The translations under genes and the position numbers were made by a program. From the NCBI RefSeq assembly GCF_000002425.4, contig NC_037264.1, positions 13,981,262 through 14,045,261 on the forward strand: a DNA stretch of 64,000 nucleotides, in the 5' to 3' direction. Positions 12,301 through 23,402 of the stretch are shown here, piece after piece; the stretch's first letter is position 1; every line of letters begins with the position of its first letter. The notes beneath the pieces are model-generated. The model had not been told where the DNA came from. It saw only the letters and a program-made list of their open reading frames with translations, and made no database searches. The stretch is from Physcomitrium patens (taxonomy: Eukaryota; Streptophyta; Bryopsida; Funariales; Funariaceae).

Positions 12301-12609
12301 ATTAGATATTGAAGTCATTATAAATTTTAAGAAAGTATTAAAAGAAGAAATTTTAAGTAAAAAGGTTGAATTTTTAATTGTTAAAATCTTAAGAATTACA
12401 AAATGTGAATTTCATAAAATTATTATTAATATGATAAAGAAAAAATGGTAATCTATAGGAGATACTATAACATCAAATATACAAGAAACTGAATAATAGA
12501 AAGCAATGAAGATGAAAAAGATAAAATATAATTTTTTGGAGATGTCTTGCAAGTAAGATTTACAAAAAAAAAAGAGATGTGATTCAAGATTTTCATCATT
12601 ATTCTTGAA

Positions 12610-13113
12610 GTCATTGGACAAGGGCTATTATGGAAACTTTGGTAAAATTAAGATATTTAAAAAAAACCAATTGTAGCATTAATTTATCATGGTTTTGAAA
12701 TTAATTTGATATTAAAAGAATTATATAAAGAAAAAAAATGGCCTATTGATATTGAATATAGGTAGATGATAAAAGCAATATATAGATTTATATGGAGCTT
12801 ATTCAAATATTAAAGAGATGATAAAAAATATTATTCATGAAGAATTTTTTTTATATAAGATATATTTATATATCCTATTATATTGAGACAATCATATATT
12901 ATTGTTATATAAATGGAAACAAAGATTATGAATGATGATTTGACCTATGCAAGGATAAAAAGCCAAGATGTAAAGAAGGCGGTACAATTTTTAATGATTT
13001 ATGTAAATCATGAAAAATCTCAAGATAGTTTGAGGGAGCATATTTTGCTAAAGATACACGAAGAATTTGGAGATCTAAACAACTTAAAAGATTTTTACTA
13101 GAAGCCATTATAA
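12610..13113 (+). pseudogene. Element E protease relic
   Basis: From about 12640 the translation TLVKLRYLKKPIVALIYHG, then EINLILKELYKEKKWPID, aligns with the D2 retropepsin. The catalytic Asp of DHG is Tyr here. A 62-codon open piece at 12913-13098 matches its C-terminal end (METKIMNDDLTYARIKSQD, then KKAVQFL). The frame ends K-P-L-TAA at 13102-13113, at the same aligned position as I-P-L-TAA in D2, so the stop is an ancestral feature. RT follows in the -1 frame. Confidence 0.75.
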
Positions 13114-13932
13114 AGTAAGATTAGAATGATAGAAGGAGTGATGGCTTCTTTTCTAATAGAAGAAATGAGGCTATTATAGGATTATCACAAAATGGACATA
13201 TTTCATTCAAAAATATAAATAATTTGGAAAGGATAGAAAAAAATTATCAAAAATATAAAACATGAATTAAAGAAATATAAAGTAATTGATGGAAATGAAT
13301 GCATATTAAAGATATTTGAAGCATCTTATTTTTATAATACCATGGATAATTTACAAATATTATTGGATTTAGATTTTGAAGGTAGTGATAAAGTAATAAT
13401 GTGCATTTTAAGTAATTTTATGATATTGTGAAAGAATATATAGATAAGTATGAAGTGAAGGTAGACACAAAATATAAGACCATTGCAAAGAAGATTAAAC
13501 CAATGGTATTGTGACTACCATCAAATTTTGAAGAAAGGATTGAAAAGGCTTTTATATAACTTAATTTAAAAAATTCAAAAAAAATAGGTCATGAATTCAA
13601 GGATGAATTGACATTAGATGGTTTAAAAATTAAATGTGAAGAATTTTTAACAAAGAATGAAGAGAGATGTTTCAAATAAATGCTTTTATAACATGGTAAG
13701 GCATTTGCATTTGAATCACATGAGATAAGATACATTAATCTAAGTATTGTATACTCTATGGTTATTTTTTTAATTCCACATGAACCATGGAATTTAAGGT
13801 CAGTTCCAATTTCAAAAATCTATTTATAAAAGCTAGTTAAATTATTCAATGAAAATATTAAAATAGAAATTTTAGAACCATCTATTGTATCATATTTTAA
13901 TTAGTGATTCTCAGTACTTAAAAAAAATAGGA
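13114..13932 (+). pseudogene. Element E pre-RT linker and RT N-terminus relic
   Basis: The frame is -1 relative to the protease. GLSQNGHISFKNINNLER near 13170-13225 matches the D2 linker (ILENGNIMYKKVDDFKR). Further on are AFAFESHEI (about 13690), IPHEPWNLRS (about 13775), KLVKLF and K.EILEPS (about 13830-13885), and then VLKKN just before the insertion point at 13933. These correspond to the D2 segments AFESHEIG, VPHVPWNLR, KLVELLKEK and VPKKNGS. Confidence 0.7.
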
Positions 13933-14878
13933 TGTGAGGGTAATATTTATCCTTCAATCCAAATTACAAAATAGCTTCAATTAAGAACTACTTATAATTA
14001 ATGGTATAAAGTAAAAGTAAAAAGAAATAATAACAAAAGAAGAAAAATACATAACAAGTGAAATAAGTGTAATCAAGCACTTATATACTACAAAATTAGT
14101 CACAGTCTATTTATTAGATTTTTATTCAATAAAAAATAAAAAAATAAGAGTAAAATATATTATTAATTAATTTGGTATCTGGGTCAATAAAATAAAAATA
14201 TATAAATTAAAATTACTATGAGTACGTTATAATAGGCTAAAGATAAAATATAAATAATAAAAAAATAGGTAAATAATTTTTACTTCAAAGATAACTTGCT
14301 TAAGAGATCAAGAATTTGAACCTCATCAAGATTCACAAGTTATGTATATGAATTACTAAAAGAGGCCACAAGGCCTTAGTCTTATTTTTCTACCTATATC
14401 CAAGGTGCTACAGTCTATATAGAATTTGTATACCTCTCTTTCTATAAGGACTAGCCTAACTACTGATCTTCCTAATTCTTACTAGTAAAACTAATATTTT
14501 TGTATTTTTGACTTCTTCATGGTATTTAAAAATATCCAATTAGCTTAGAAACCTTGTATGGCCTTCAAATCGTACTTCATTTCTTCATAATGGCTCCCAA
14601 GGTGGTAAAACTCAATTTTATTAAGGTCTAAAATCTTTTATAAAAATTCGTAAAAAATTCTAAAAAATTACATAAAATTTTTATAATAAAAATATCTATT
14701 TAAAGCCATATTTTCTTTTTTTTGATTTATTATAGTAATAAAATAAATTTAAATCTATTAAAAAATTTATTTTTTATATAATTAACTAGTATCAAGGTAG
14801 AGAGAGTTAAGTCTCAAAAAAGCACAGGGCTTCTAGCTGCTACTAATTGCTCAATCAAGTCTTGAGATAAGAAATATC

Positions 14879-14922
<44 letters not shown>

Positions 14923-15258
14923 CACTTTTAGGAGCAATTACATCAAACATATAAGTCTTAAGTTCTCAAAAATACCCAAAATAGGATAAAAAAATTCTAA
15001 ATCTTTATATATCCTTATGGAGTATTATTTTCGAATTTCAAAAACTCATATCTTTCAATCAGACCATTCAAACATACTCAAATTTTACATGAAGTACTAA
15101 TATATTTCTAACAACTATCACAACAAATTTCAACTGCAAATTCATTGCGAATCTTAAGATATCACCAACACCCTAACAATAGCTTCAAATCCTAGTTTTT
15201 ATACACTTACATGCAATTTTCTTCATATCTCACAAACAAAGTACTCAAATGCCACAAA

Positions 15259-15300
<42 letters not shown>

Positions 15301-16425
15301 TTAATTCAATAATCTATCTTCTTCAAAAGGTTTGAGCTAAAAATTCGTCTAGAATCTCAAGATATGGCTCCAACCATTACTACGAACAAAATCACTTATT
15401 GCCTTTGATTTGGATGTGCTGACTTCAACTCTCTATAACTTCTTCATTTGAAATCCAAATTCATCAAATAGCATATAAAAAGTGTAGTTAAGAAAGTGTT
15501 CTCTTCAATTCTAGTTGCCAATCTTTTGTTGTTCTTTATAAACATATGTTATGCTCAAAGAGTGGCAATAGGTATGAAATTAATACCTTAACTTTGAGCA
15601 CCAATAATTCCTTCATAAAACTCCAAATCACACAAAATTTACATCCAATCCATATCCAAAAACCTAAACTTGCTGATTCTAGCCTCAAAAGCTTGAATGC
15701 CTTTAGAAAAAAAACCCTAATTCCTAATAAGGCCTCAGGTAGCCTCCTTGAAGCCCATTGGACATGGCCTTCGACCAAAAGGAATGAAGATTTCTATTCC
15801 TTGCCTTCATCCAACCATGCCTTGCTTTCATTCTTTCCAATAAGCCTCCCACTAGCTTAGATTTTAGATCTTTAGGCTCTAATCTCCTCTAAGGCTTCAT
15901 ACTAAATATTTAGTTTTTATAATTTTTTAAATGCTATGATCAAAATAGATAAAATTCAAAATAAATTTTCTTATATATAATTTATTTAAATTAATATATT
16001 AACCATTCTAACATACACCAAGACTTATGAATATATTATATGTTCTAAATAATTTTTACATACTATAAGCAATTATAGTATAACATTGGAAAGATATGAA
16101 ATTCTTTTCATGCTTCTTCTAATTACTAATTAATCATTGATAATAAAGAAATTGGTCTCAATAATTAATCTTTCATACTTAATAATAATTAAAAATTCTA
16201 AACTAACTTAGATAATTGTCTCCAAATCTTATTAAGAATCTATTTTTATGATTTTTTTTCTAATAAAATTTTTGTAACTTATAAATACTTTTAAATTCTA
16301 ATAAATAATGAAATAATCAAAAAGACTCTCTAACCTTAATATGTGTATAATTCAATGACTTAAAACTATGTTTTTAATCGATCCACCAATTAAGATGTAT
16401 TATTACGACTTATATAGAATATTAA
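13933..16425 (+). repeat. Family III repeat, copy 1 (probable solo LTR), split by repeat G
   Basis: 13933-14791 and about 16030-16425 align with the two parts of 16581-17815. Shared landmarks are ATTAGTCACAGTCT or CTTAGTCACAGTCTG, GGCCTTCAAATC and TTTTCATGCTTCTT. It lies between the RT codons for KKN and the codons for FIQGMQ, so it entered the pol gene of E. Native length without G is about 1.2 kb. There is no coding content. Being an unaccompanied repeat of LTR size, it is probably a solo LTR. Confidence 0.65.
14792..16029 (-). repeat. Repeat G, copy 1 (probable solo LTR) with AT microsatellites
   Basis: Aligns in reverse with 30445-31787. In its own orientation it starts TGTATGTTAGAATGG and ends CTCTACCTTGATA. 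It contains (AT)n runs at about 14883-14922 and 15261-15294. Two overlapping open frames at 15536-15860 are on opposite strands, share no family, and are not conserved in the second copy. Ends are accurate to about 20 bases. Confidence 0.65.
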
Positions 16426-16580
16426 GATTTATATAAGGTATGCAATCCATATATAAAGTAACTATTCGAAATATGGATTCAAGTCTAATTGTAGATGAAA
16501 TTGCAAAAGCATTTGTAGAGAGAAAAATTTATTCTATGGAAGATCTTTATTCAAAATATGATCAATTTCAATTGGCAATG
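16426..16580 (+). pseudogene. Element E RT middle fragment
   Basis: Reads FI, stop, GMQSIYKVTIRN, then IVDEIAKAFVERKIYSMEDLYSKYDQFQL. This matches D2 from DMQPVNAVTVKN to YSMGDLYSGYDQFQLA, and it includes the first catalytic Asp (MEDLYS). The family III repeat copy 2 cuts it directly after QLAM. Confidence 0.85.
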
Positions 16581-17815
16581 TGTAAGTCTAAATTTTCACT
16601 TCTCTATCCAAGTTATGACATGGTCTCAATTAAGAATTGCTTTTAATTAGTAGAATGAAGTGAAGTAAGCAAATAATAAGAAAAAAAGAAGAAAAACCAC
16701 AAAGCAGTTGAAATAAATGACATGAATCAATTATAACATCCAAAACTTAGTCACAGTCTGTTCACTATATTTTCATCCAATAAAAAATAAAAATAAAATT
16801 AAAAATTATATTTTTAGATAATTAATTTTATTATCTTTTCAATGTCGTAAGAAACATGTAAATCCGAATTACTATGAGTAAGTTATGAAGTTTTAATGAT
16901 ATGAAATAAATAATTGAAAAGTGAAGTAAAAAATATTTTACTTCAAAGGTAACTTACTTATAAATAAAGAGTTCAAGCCTCACCAAGGATCACATGTAGT
17001 GTATAAGAGTATCTAAGAGAAGCCACGAGACTTTAGTCTTATCCTCCTAACTACCTTCAAGGTGTTATAACTCATATGGGACTTGTGCACCTCCCTTCCT
17101 ACAAGGACTACACTAGCTACTAGTCTTCCTATTTTTTACTAAAAGGACCAATATTTTTGCAATTTTGACCTCACCATAGTCTTCAAAAACATCCAATTAA
17201 CCTAGAAACCTGTAGTGGCCTTCAAATCTTGCTCCATTTCTTTATAAAGGCTCCCAAAGTGATAAAACTCATTTTTATCAAGATCTTAAAAATTACTTTA
17301 AAAATTTCTAAAATATTCTAAATAAATTATAATTAAATTATAAAAAATTAAATAATATTTTATAATATTAATATCTATTTAAGGCTATATTTTTCTACCT
17401 TAATATTTTTCGATAATAATAAAAATAAATTTAAATCCACTATAAATTCTATTTTTTATATCAATAACTAAAATGACATGAGGTTCTTTTTCATGCTTCT
17501 TTTAACTACTAAAATTTATAATTTTTATAAGTAGTACATATAGATAGAAGACTAATATAAATATTGGTTTCAATAAATAATCCTTAATATTCAACAATAA
17601 AATAAAAATACTATATCAATGAGGATAATTTCCTCGAAGACTTATTAAGACTCCATTTCTACCACTAACATTTTAATTTTCTATTTCTCTAAGAATTTCT
17701 GCACTTCTCATTATATATTGTAATTTAAAGCATTCTAAATGCATATTTTTATCCTCAAACAACAAGTGAGTCAATTTAATGACTCACATAATACAGAGTA
17801 GAGATTTAATAATTG
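16581..17815 (+). repeat. Family III repeat, copy 2 (probable solo LTR)
   Basis: About 1.2 kb, starting TGTAAGTCTAAATTTT and aligned with 13933-14791 plus 16030-16425. It separates the RT codons QLAM and KDTISLVKM of element E. No coding content. Confidence 0.65.
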
Positions 17816-19007
17816 TAAAGATACTATTAGTTTAGTCAAAATGTATACTTTATTACAAGAGGCTACAAATTTTGTGGCATACATGATAAATAGAATACAT
17901 AAGGTATTAAGAGAATTTATACCAAATATAAGAATGCCTTTAGTAGATGATATATCAATTAAGGGATGTGAAGAAGAAAGAAAAGGTGAGACTTTTGATT
18001 CAAATAGTTGTAGAAAGTTTGTGGCCAATCATATTAATGATTATGATAAGGTTTTTATAAGGTTAGAAGAAGTTTATTTAACCTTATTAGAAAAAAAATT
18101 AATGTTTGGAGTAAAAAGAGTTTTGGTGGTAGAGCACATATGTGGATTAAATTGATACAAGTTAAGTATAAAAAAGATTGATATTATTAAAAAAAAATAA
18201 AAGAATGTACGAACACAATAGAAATCAGAAGTTTTTAAGAGGATATATTTTCTATTATATATGGATACCTCATTATGTACATGTAGTAGATTTATTATAT
18301 GAATTTTTATGGAAGAATAAAAAAATTTAATAAAATAAAAACCAAAATAATCATGGAAAAATTAAAAGAACTTCTTTCTTCACCTCCAACTTTGAAGAAA
18401 GTAAATTATGAATGTGAAAAGTCAGTAGTATTAACAATTGATATAAGTTCAATTGAAATAAGTTGGATAATTGAACAAGATGATGAACAAAGAAATAGAT
18501 ATGTAATAAGGTTTGGAATACTAGGTAGTGGATGTATGTATAAATCAAAAGAAAATTATAAGATGTAGTAATAGCTATGAAAAATAAAAAATAATACTTT
18601 ATCGATGCATCAATAGTTATAAAAAAAAATATCTATCTTTATTAAGCATGATTATAAGTTATTCAACTCTTGATGTTGTTATATTAAAGTGGATAGCATA
18701 TATCAAATTTACGAATTTAGAATTTAAATATATTACAAGAAAAGAAAAATTAGTCATAGATATATTATTAAGAGCAAGGTATTATAATAAAAAAGATATA
18801 ATTGATTTGAAAAATGATGTGGATACAAATTTTTATACTAATACATAATCAAAGAGAGAAGGTGTATGTTTGAATATACCATTGGATATATTTTCAAGAG
18901 GTTTATATGAAGAAAAATGGAAAGATGTTGTAGAGTATTTAAGCAAATTAAAGCAATAAGAAGATTGAAAAAATTAATAATTCAAAAAAATCTGTCAATG
19001 TATGATA
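17816..19007 (+). pseudogene. Element E RT C-terminus, RNase H and linker
   Basis: 17841-18155 is open and matches the D2 palm and thumb: LLQEATNFVAYMINRIHKVLREF, then MPLVDDISIKGCEE. The RT active site is L-V-D-D where D2 has F-L-D-D. 18299-18568 matches the connection and the RNase H start (VVLTIDISSIEISWII), and 18648-18848 matches the RNase H end (LKWIAYIK, then DILLRARY). The relic continues to about 18990 (YEEKWKDVVEYLSKLKQ) and then stops at the insertions. It resumes at 35027. Confidence 0.8.
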
Positions 19008-20301
19008 TGTCGTCTTCTTTGGAAATGCACTAGGTATCTAGCTTTGAAAGATGAAGTTGTAATTTATAAGTATATAAGAATCCTAATATGATTTACCTTT
19101 ATAAGAAGAATGTAATTTGAATTTTAATTCAAAAGAGCTTAAATCCAATACAAAGTACTAAAAAATACTCTTCTTAATAATCTCAACTATACATAAACTC
19201 CAATTGCCTTATTACTTTTATAATTAGGTAATTTTGAATTTTTTTTATAAGCCCTAATCTTAATTAATAAGCTTTAGCAAGTTGTAGCTCCTAATCTAAT
19301 CATCTACATAGAGTAAAAAAATTTACACAAATCCTACTATAAGTCTTCTATGTATTCAAAAAAAATTCACTCTAATCTAATCTACAAATTGTGAAAAAAA
19401 CGCCCAAAAATCACACTAATATTACTTAGCTACCAACTTGAAAGTTGATGCAAATGTTCCAATAATGATTTCTCCTTCTCCAAATGTTAACTTTAATTCA
19501 AAACTTGTGTGTAACTTGATCTTTAAGTTTTCTAATACCATGCCAAATTTCACATTGATCCAACTAGTAGATCTTCAAATATCATAGAAATCCTACTCAA
19601 CCCCAAACTGCCAATTTCTAATACGTTCTTGTATCAAAACCTAGATATCTCTCAATTGTACTATTAGATTATGACAAAATTTAACACACACTTAGTACAC
19701 CCAATTAAGCAAGCATTGTTAAATTTTGAATTGTAGATGTGACACCAATTATACAAATTAGGCAAGAGTGCTAATCCTATTTATATTGCATAAATCTTAA
19801 ATCACTAATATGAACCCTGTCTTTGAATAATAATCATAAAGTTATTCCAAACTCTTTAAAAATAATTCTTAAATATCTAAAATTAGCTTAAAGCTAGCCT
19901 CTAAATTCTAATTGTTGATTATTGAATGTCTCCCTATTTTTTCTTAGGTCGTTATTTTAGTGGCTAGAGGTCTAATTTCAACCTTGTCTCACAAATGGTC
20001 AATCCCTTGGTATCAATCTAATCCATCCTAGGGGTTTTTTAGTCCAATCCTACCTTTAACTTAATCTTAGTATCAACCATGCTAATTATTTATCTTTTTT
20101 AATTTTATTTTACTAATTTATGGTCTTTTTAAAGTTATAAAAGAGTCTCTACAACCTCGAAGGTAAAAATATTAACCAACCTTTAACCTACTAACTATTA
20201 AGATAAGAAAATAAATTAAGAGGCTTTTATAAAAGTCATATTTAAATATCTTGAATTATTATTGAATCAAGATAATTAGATATTAATTAAAAATTAATTT
20301 T
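19008..20301 (-). repeat. X-type LTR, eroded and truncated
   Basis: Starts TGTCGTCTTCTTTGG and aligns along its length with the X LTRs at 35424-36745, 48076-49384 and 58596-59904. It lacks the last roughly 40 bases, which in the others read ATATAGTCG to ATGACA or ACGACA. The truncation joins it directly to the tail of element C at about 20302, so a deletion removed the end of this LTR together with the 3' LTR of C. Confidence 0.75.
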
Positions 20302-20453
20302 TGATAGCAAAGATTTTCTATTTTTTACCTTGGTTTTAATGGATGTCATTGATGAAATGCTTTAATTCTCTTTGTTGCATTTGTAAGATTCTTTGTTGGT
20401 TCCTATGTGTGTTCATTAATATCATATTCATACCAATAAATAAGATATTCTAA
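20302..20453 (-). pseudogene. Element C chromodomain, C-terminal half
   Basis: The minus strand reads EYLIYWYEYDINEHT, then NLTNATKRIKAFHQ, matching LEYLIHWHGYNIN and NLTNVIKKIKGFHQ of element A at 5831-5931. It continues across element B into 29059. The break carries the target duplication TCTAA (20449-20453) and TCCAA (29059-29063). Confidence 0.8.
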
Positions 20454-20473
20454 TATTAAGGACATAGTCCTTA

Positions 20474-20641
20474 GAACCTTCTAGAGACAAGTTTCTAGAA
20501 CCTTCTAGAAGCAAGTCTTTGGAACCTTCTAGAAGCTTCTTAGTTAGTAGAAGATGTTAAGGACATAGTCCTTAGAACCTTCTAGAGATAAGTTTCTAGA
20601 ACCTTCTAGAAGTAAGTCTCTGGAACCTTCTAGAAGCTTCT
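20474..20641 (+). promoter_or_regulatory. Clustered heat shock elements in U3
   Basis: Perfect alternating GAA/TTC arrays spaced by two bases: TTCTAGAACCTTCTAGAA at 20493-20510 and 20594-20611 (four units each), and GAACCTTCTAGAAGCTTC at 20522-20539 and 20623-20640 (four units each). Imperfect units occur at 20474-20486 and in the second copy. Arrays of nGAAnnTTCnnGAAn are the binding sites of heat shock factor trimers. The second cluster ends about 40 bases before the TATA box, a suitable promoter distance. The 3' LTR carries the same arrays at 28781-28847. Heat induction is an inference. Confidence 0.8.
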
Positions 20642-20681
20642 TAGTTGGTAGAAGTTGCTGGAGAAGCTTCCTAAATAGAAG

Positions 20682-20688
20682 TATATAT
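20682..20688 (+). promoter_or_regulatory. LTR TATA box
   Basis: TATATAT within AGTATATATTGG, conserved in the 3' LTR at about 28890. It follows the GAAGCTTC palindrome and the heat shock elements. Transcription would start some 25-35 bases downstream, around GCTGAAGAATTC. Confidence 0.65.
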
Positions 20689-20873
20689 TGGAATCGAGGC
20701 TGAAGAATTCTTCAGTCTCCACAACACATCTCTTGGAGCTCTAGTTCACCTCTCTGGTCTTGTTCTTGTATTCCTCTGATTAATCTAAATCTTGCCAGTT
20801 CTTCTTGAACTTCTTGTTAGATCTCGAGTCTGTATTTCTTTGTCCATGACAGATTGTCAAGACTTCACTCACC

Positions 20874-20886
20874 TCAGATATCAGAG
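20874..20886 (+). other. Possible primer binding site (initiator-Met-like), offset
   Basis: CAGATATCAGAGC resembles TGGTATCAGAGC, the usual complement of initiator tRNA-Met, with TGG eroded. It lies 22 bases after the LTR end rather than the usual 0-5, so either the priming differs or the match is chance. Elements A and C have GATTGACAAGAG or ATTTGACAAGAG directly after their LTRs. Confidence 0.35.
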
Positions 20887-21131
20887 CTATTTTCTTCCTC
20901 ATTAAAGTGTGGATTACCCCTTTGCTTGGAAGTGTACTAGCATTTTAGAGGTTGCGGATTACCCTCCTCTAAATTGATACTTCTTTTGTTACAATATTGG
21001 AGTCTTATTCTTCTTGGAAAGAGTGGATTACCCCTTTTCTTGAAGCTCTTAAGGCATTTTAGAGGTTGCGGAGTACCTTCTTCTAAACCAATATTGTCTT
21101 CTTGTAGAGTCATTTCTATCCTTCTTTTAGA

Positions 21132-21494
21132 ATGGTCGGAGGCCAAGACATTAGTATGACAAAAAGTTCAGAGTCCAAGTTGAATGCTATCATGAATGCC
21201 CTCGCTATGTTATCGCAAAGAACTGCAGAGATTGAAGGAGTCGTGGCAAGGCTTCATAATGATGGATCATCTGGGATGGTACAATTTAGGTTGCACCAGC
21301 CTCAAACTTCTGCACTTGGAGAAGCAACTCTGCCTCAGGTTCGACAAGCACCACTGATTCTACGACATAAGGAGCCCCCAGTTAGCCTTCCGAACAAGTT
21401 CGATCATACGCATTCTTAGTTTTGAGGATTCGTCAAACAAATCAAGTTGATAACAGTTTTACAACCCAAACGCTATCCAACGGAGGAGTCACGT
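21132..21494 (+). pseudogene. Element B gag, N-terminal part
   Basis: ATG candidates are at 21132 and 21159 (MTKSSESKLNAIMNALAML). The start region forms a short helical or coiled segment (ESKLNAIMNALAMLSQRTAEIEG), followed by a proline-rich linker and the capsid entry motif PPVSLPNKFDHTHS, then a stop at 21417-21419, F, another stop, GFVKQIKLITVLQPKRYPTEE. Both stops fit C-to-T changes (CAG and CGA). The frame runs straight into the solo LTR at 21495 and resumes at 22740 without a frame change once one ACGT is removed. Confidence 0.85.
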
Positions 21495-22735
21495 TGTCGT
21501 ATTACGTGCTTTCCTGCTCGAGAATGCGCCGGGCGTCTGGCTGTAGAAGGTAGTATGGAGATTCGCCGATAGTCAAGTAGTCTAACAGTTTTGACTGCTG
21601 GAATATAAACGACTGCAACAATGTACCGTAAATCTATACGGATGCTCTTCGACTGCTTGTCGAAGTCCTTTTTGCCCCAGCCGGTAGGTCTCTAGACGTT
21701 ATAGAGAATCCCGAACAATCCAAACTGTTAATCTTCAATACCGCTTTGTACTTACGATCTTGTATCCACTGACTGTCTTGTTAGATTAACCCAATAAATT
21801 TCATTCACTCCGCATACTCAATCCTATAGACACCTTTTTAATCCTTCAATCACAGACGTAACTCGATTTCACAAAACAATCAAGAGTATTCAAACCCACT
21901 TCATTAAAAATCCCGATTCACCATTACAATACTGACTTCAGCAGCGATTGCTTCAGTCTTTCCAAAACTCTACGAAGAAGAAAAATCCAAATTCTATGTC
22001 TTTCCTTCCCCGACCCGAAGCATGAAGCTCCTCTCTCTAATCCCTCCTTCAAAAACTTTTTTTCTCAAAACTCTATCCCCCCTAACCTTATCCTCTGAAT
22101 TTCTTCAATCTTCCGTCTTAGATCCAGAATTGGCTCCCACCGTCAAGCTTGGATCCAAAATTGGCTCTCGCCGTCAGAGCTTTCTCCTCCGTTTTTACCT
22201 TTAAGAAATCCATTTACCGAAAACAACGTTTCCTGAAATGGCACAAAGAACAGGACAACCTGAAACAGAATCGAACCTCGTAATCGGGACCACATTGAGT
22301 CGCCCGACCAATTCAGGTCTCATATTGGATAAGAGTCCAATAGTAACCTGGATGTTCCCGTAATTGGGTCAAATTGGTCCTCGCGTCGGATTGGCTAAGA
22401 CTCGTAGTAAGACCTGGATTTCCCGTAATTGGGTTGACCGGCCAATTCAGGTCTCATATTGGATAAGAGGACCCGGATTGGATTCTCGAAATTGGATCCA
22501 ATTAGCTCTTCGAACCCGTCGTGTGAATTGGTCCTTCTCTTCCTGCTGACTCCCGTTATTGGAATTGAACAGAGCATTTCAGTATGCCCCGGCTGACTGT
22601 AACGGAGTGACTGAACCTGACCACTCAGTATTTGCACTGGAGTTGGTCGATGCTCCTAATATTCGAGGTAACTGAATATTAATAAAATTCTCCTTTCTTT
22701 TTATTTTCACTGTATACTCGTGTTACAATACGACA
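21495..22735 (-). repeat. Solo Y-type LTR, copy 1
   Basis: 1241 bp from TGTCGTATTACG to AATACGACA, with matching inverted ends TGTCGTATT and AATACGACA. Flanked by an exact 4-bp duplication ACGT (21491-21494 and 22736-22739). No internal retroelement sequence is present, so it is a solo LTR left by LTR-LTR recombination. Orientation is given by the family: in element D the coding strand reads the opposite way. Open frames inside are chance. Confidence 0.95.
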
Positions 22736-23402
22736 ACGTGTTGGACTTGTTGGAACCTTACTTACAGGGCAAGCTGTATCATGGTTTGCTCTTTTGTTTG
22801 AGAAACGATCATCCATACTAAACAACTTTGAAACCTTTTTGGAGGCATTTGCGGAAGCATTTGGTGAATACGACAAGGTTCGATGGGCTACAACAAAGAT
22901 CTGGTCACTACGACAAGGGATGCACTCTACATCAGTCTATGCATCGGACTTCAAGCAAATAGCATGCAACATCAATTGGGACGAAGAAGCGTTGATGAGT
23001 CAATTCTATTGGAGTTTAAGGGACGATGTGAAGGATTTGCTGTTAACTCTTCCTGATCCCCAAATGCTCAACGAAGCTATTAGCCAAGCTGTGAAGTCCA
23101 ATAACCGCCTATTCCAACACCGCCAAGATCAACGTTCAAGACAACATACGATTTGCCATGCCCGAACTATATTGGCAAGCAGCATGAATTCACATTCAGA
23201 GGTGAAAGACATACAAATTGATGCAGTACGTGTCAAATTCCTTACTCTAGAAGAAAAAAAGCGGCGTATGGAGGAAGGTCTATGCTTGTATTGCAGTGAA
23301 GAAGGCCACAAAGTTGAAAATTGCCCCAAGAAGCAAAATCGACGTATTGTTAGGACTAGGGATACATTTATTCAGGAAAACGAGGATGCCCAGCCACAAT
23401 AG
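22736..23402 (+). pseudogene. Element B gag, capsid and nucleocapsid
   Basis: The frame is restored after the solo LTR: RVGLVGTLLTGQAVSWFALL, then NNFETFLEAFAEAFGEYDK, then SVYASDFKQIACNINWDEEAL, then DDVKDLLLTLPDP. This is a capsid of the type found in fungal and vertebrate (PEG10/RTL-like) gypsy gags, not the usual plant chromovirus Retrotrans_gag pattern. The nucleocapsid has an intact CCHC knuckle, CLYCSEEGHKVENC (23283-23324). Gag ends at TAG 23400-23402, at the position also used in A (TAA) and C (TAG). Pol continues in the -1 frame, which is open from 23360, giving a 43-base overlap. Confidence 0.9.

Larger units (their letters stand above)
20454..20851 (+). repeat. Element B 5' LTR with duplicated U3 start
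   Basis: Starts TATTAAGGACATAGTCC (TG changed to TA) and ends TCCATGACA. It is 398 bp, against 297 bp for the 3' LTR. The difference is a tandem duplication of the first 101 bp (20454-20554 and 20555-20655). Because the two LTRs are identical at insertion, the duplication most likely arose afterwards. Confidence 0.95.

Noticed and set aside
14883-15294. Long AT runs considered as possible origin or regulatory sites
   Set aside because: Simple microsatellites like others throughout the window; no associated motif.
15536-15860. Two overlapping open frames of 80 and 104 codons on opposite strands
   Set aside because: They lie in repeat G, are not open in the other copy at 30445-31787, and resemble no family; judged chance.
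20821-20900. Self-priming of family I, suggested by the offset primer site
   Set aside because: I could not find a complementary stretch at the expected start of the transcript, so the idea has no support from this sequence.
22022-22637. Several 60-80 codon frames, repeated at 25791-26416 and 51959-52557
   Set aside because: They are inside Y LTRs, on both strands, with no codon-like conservation or known domain.
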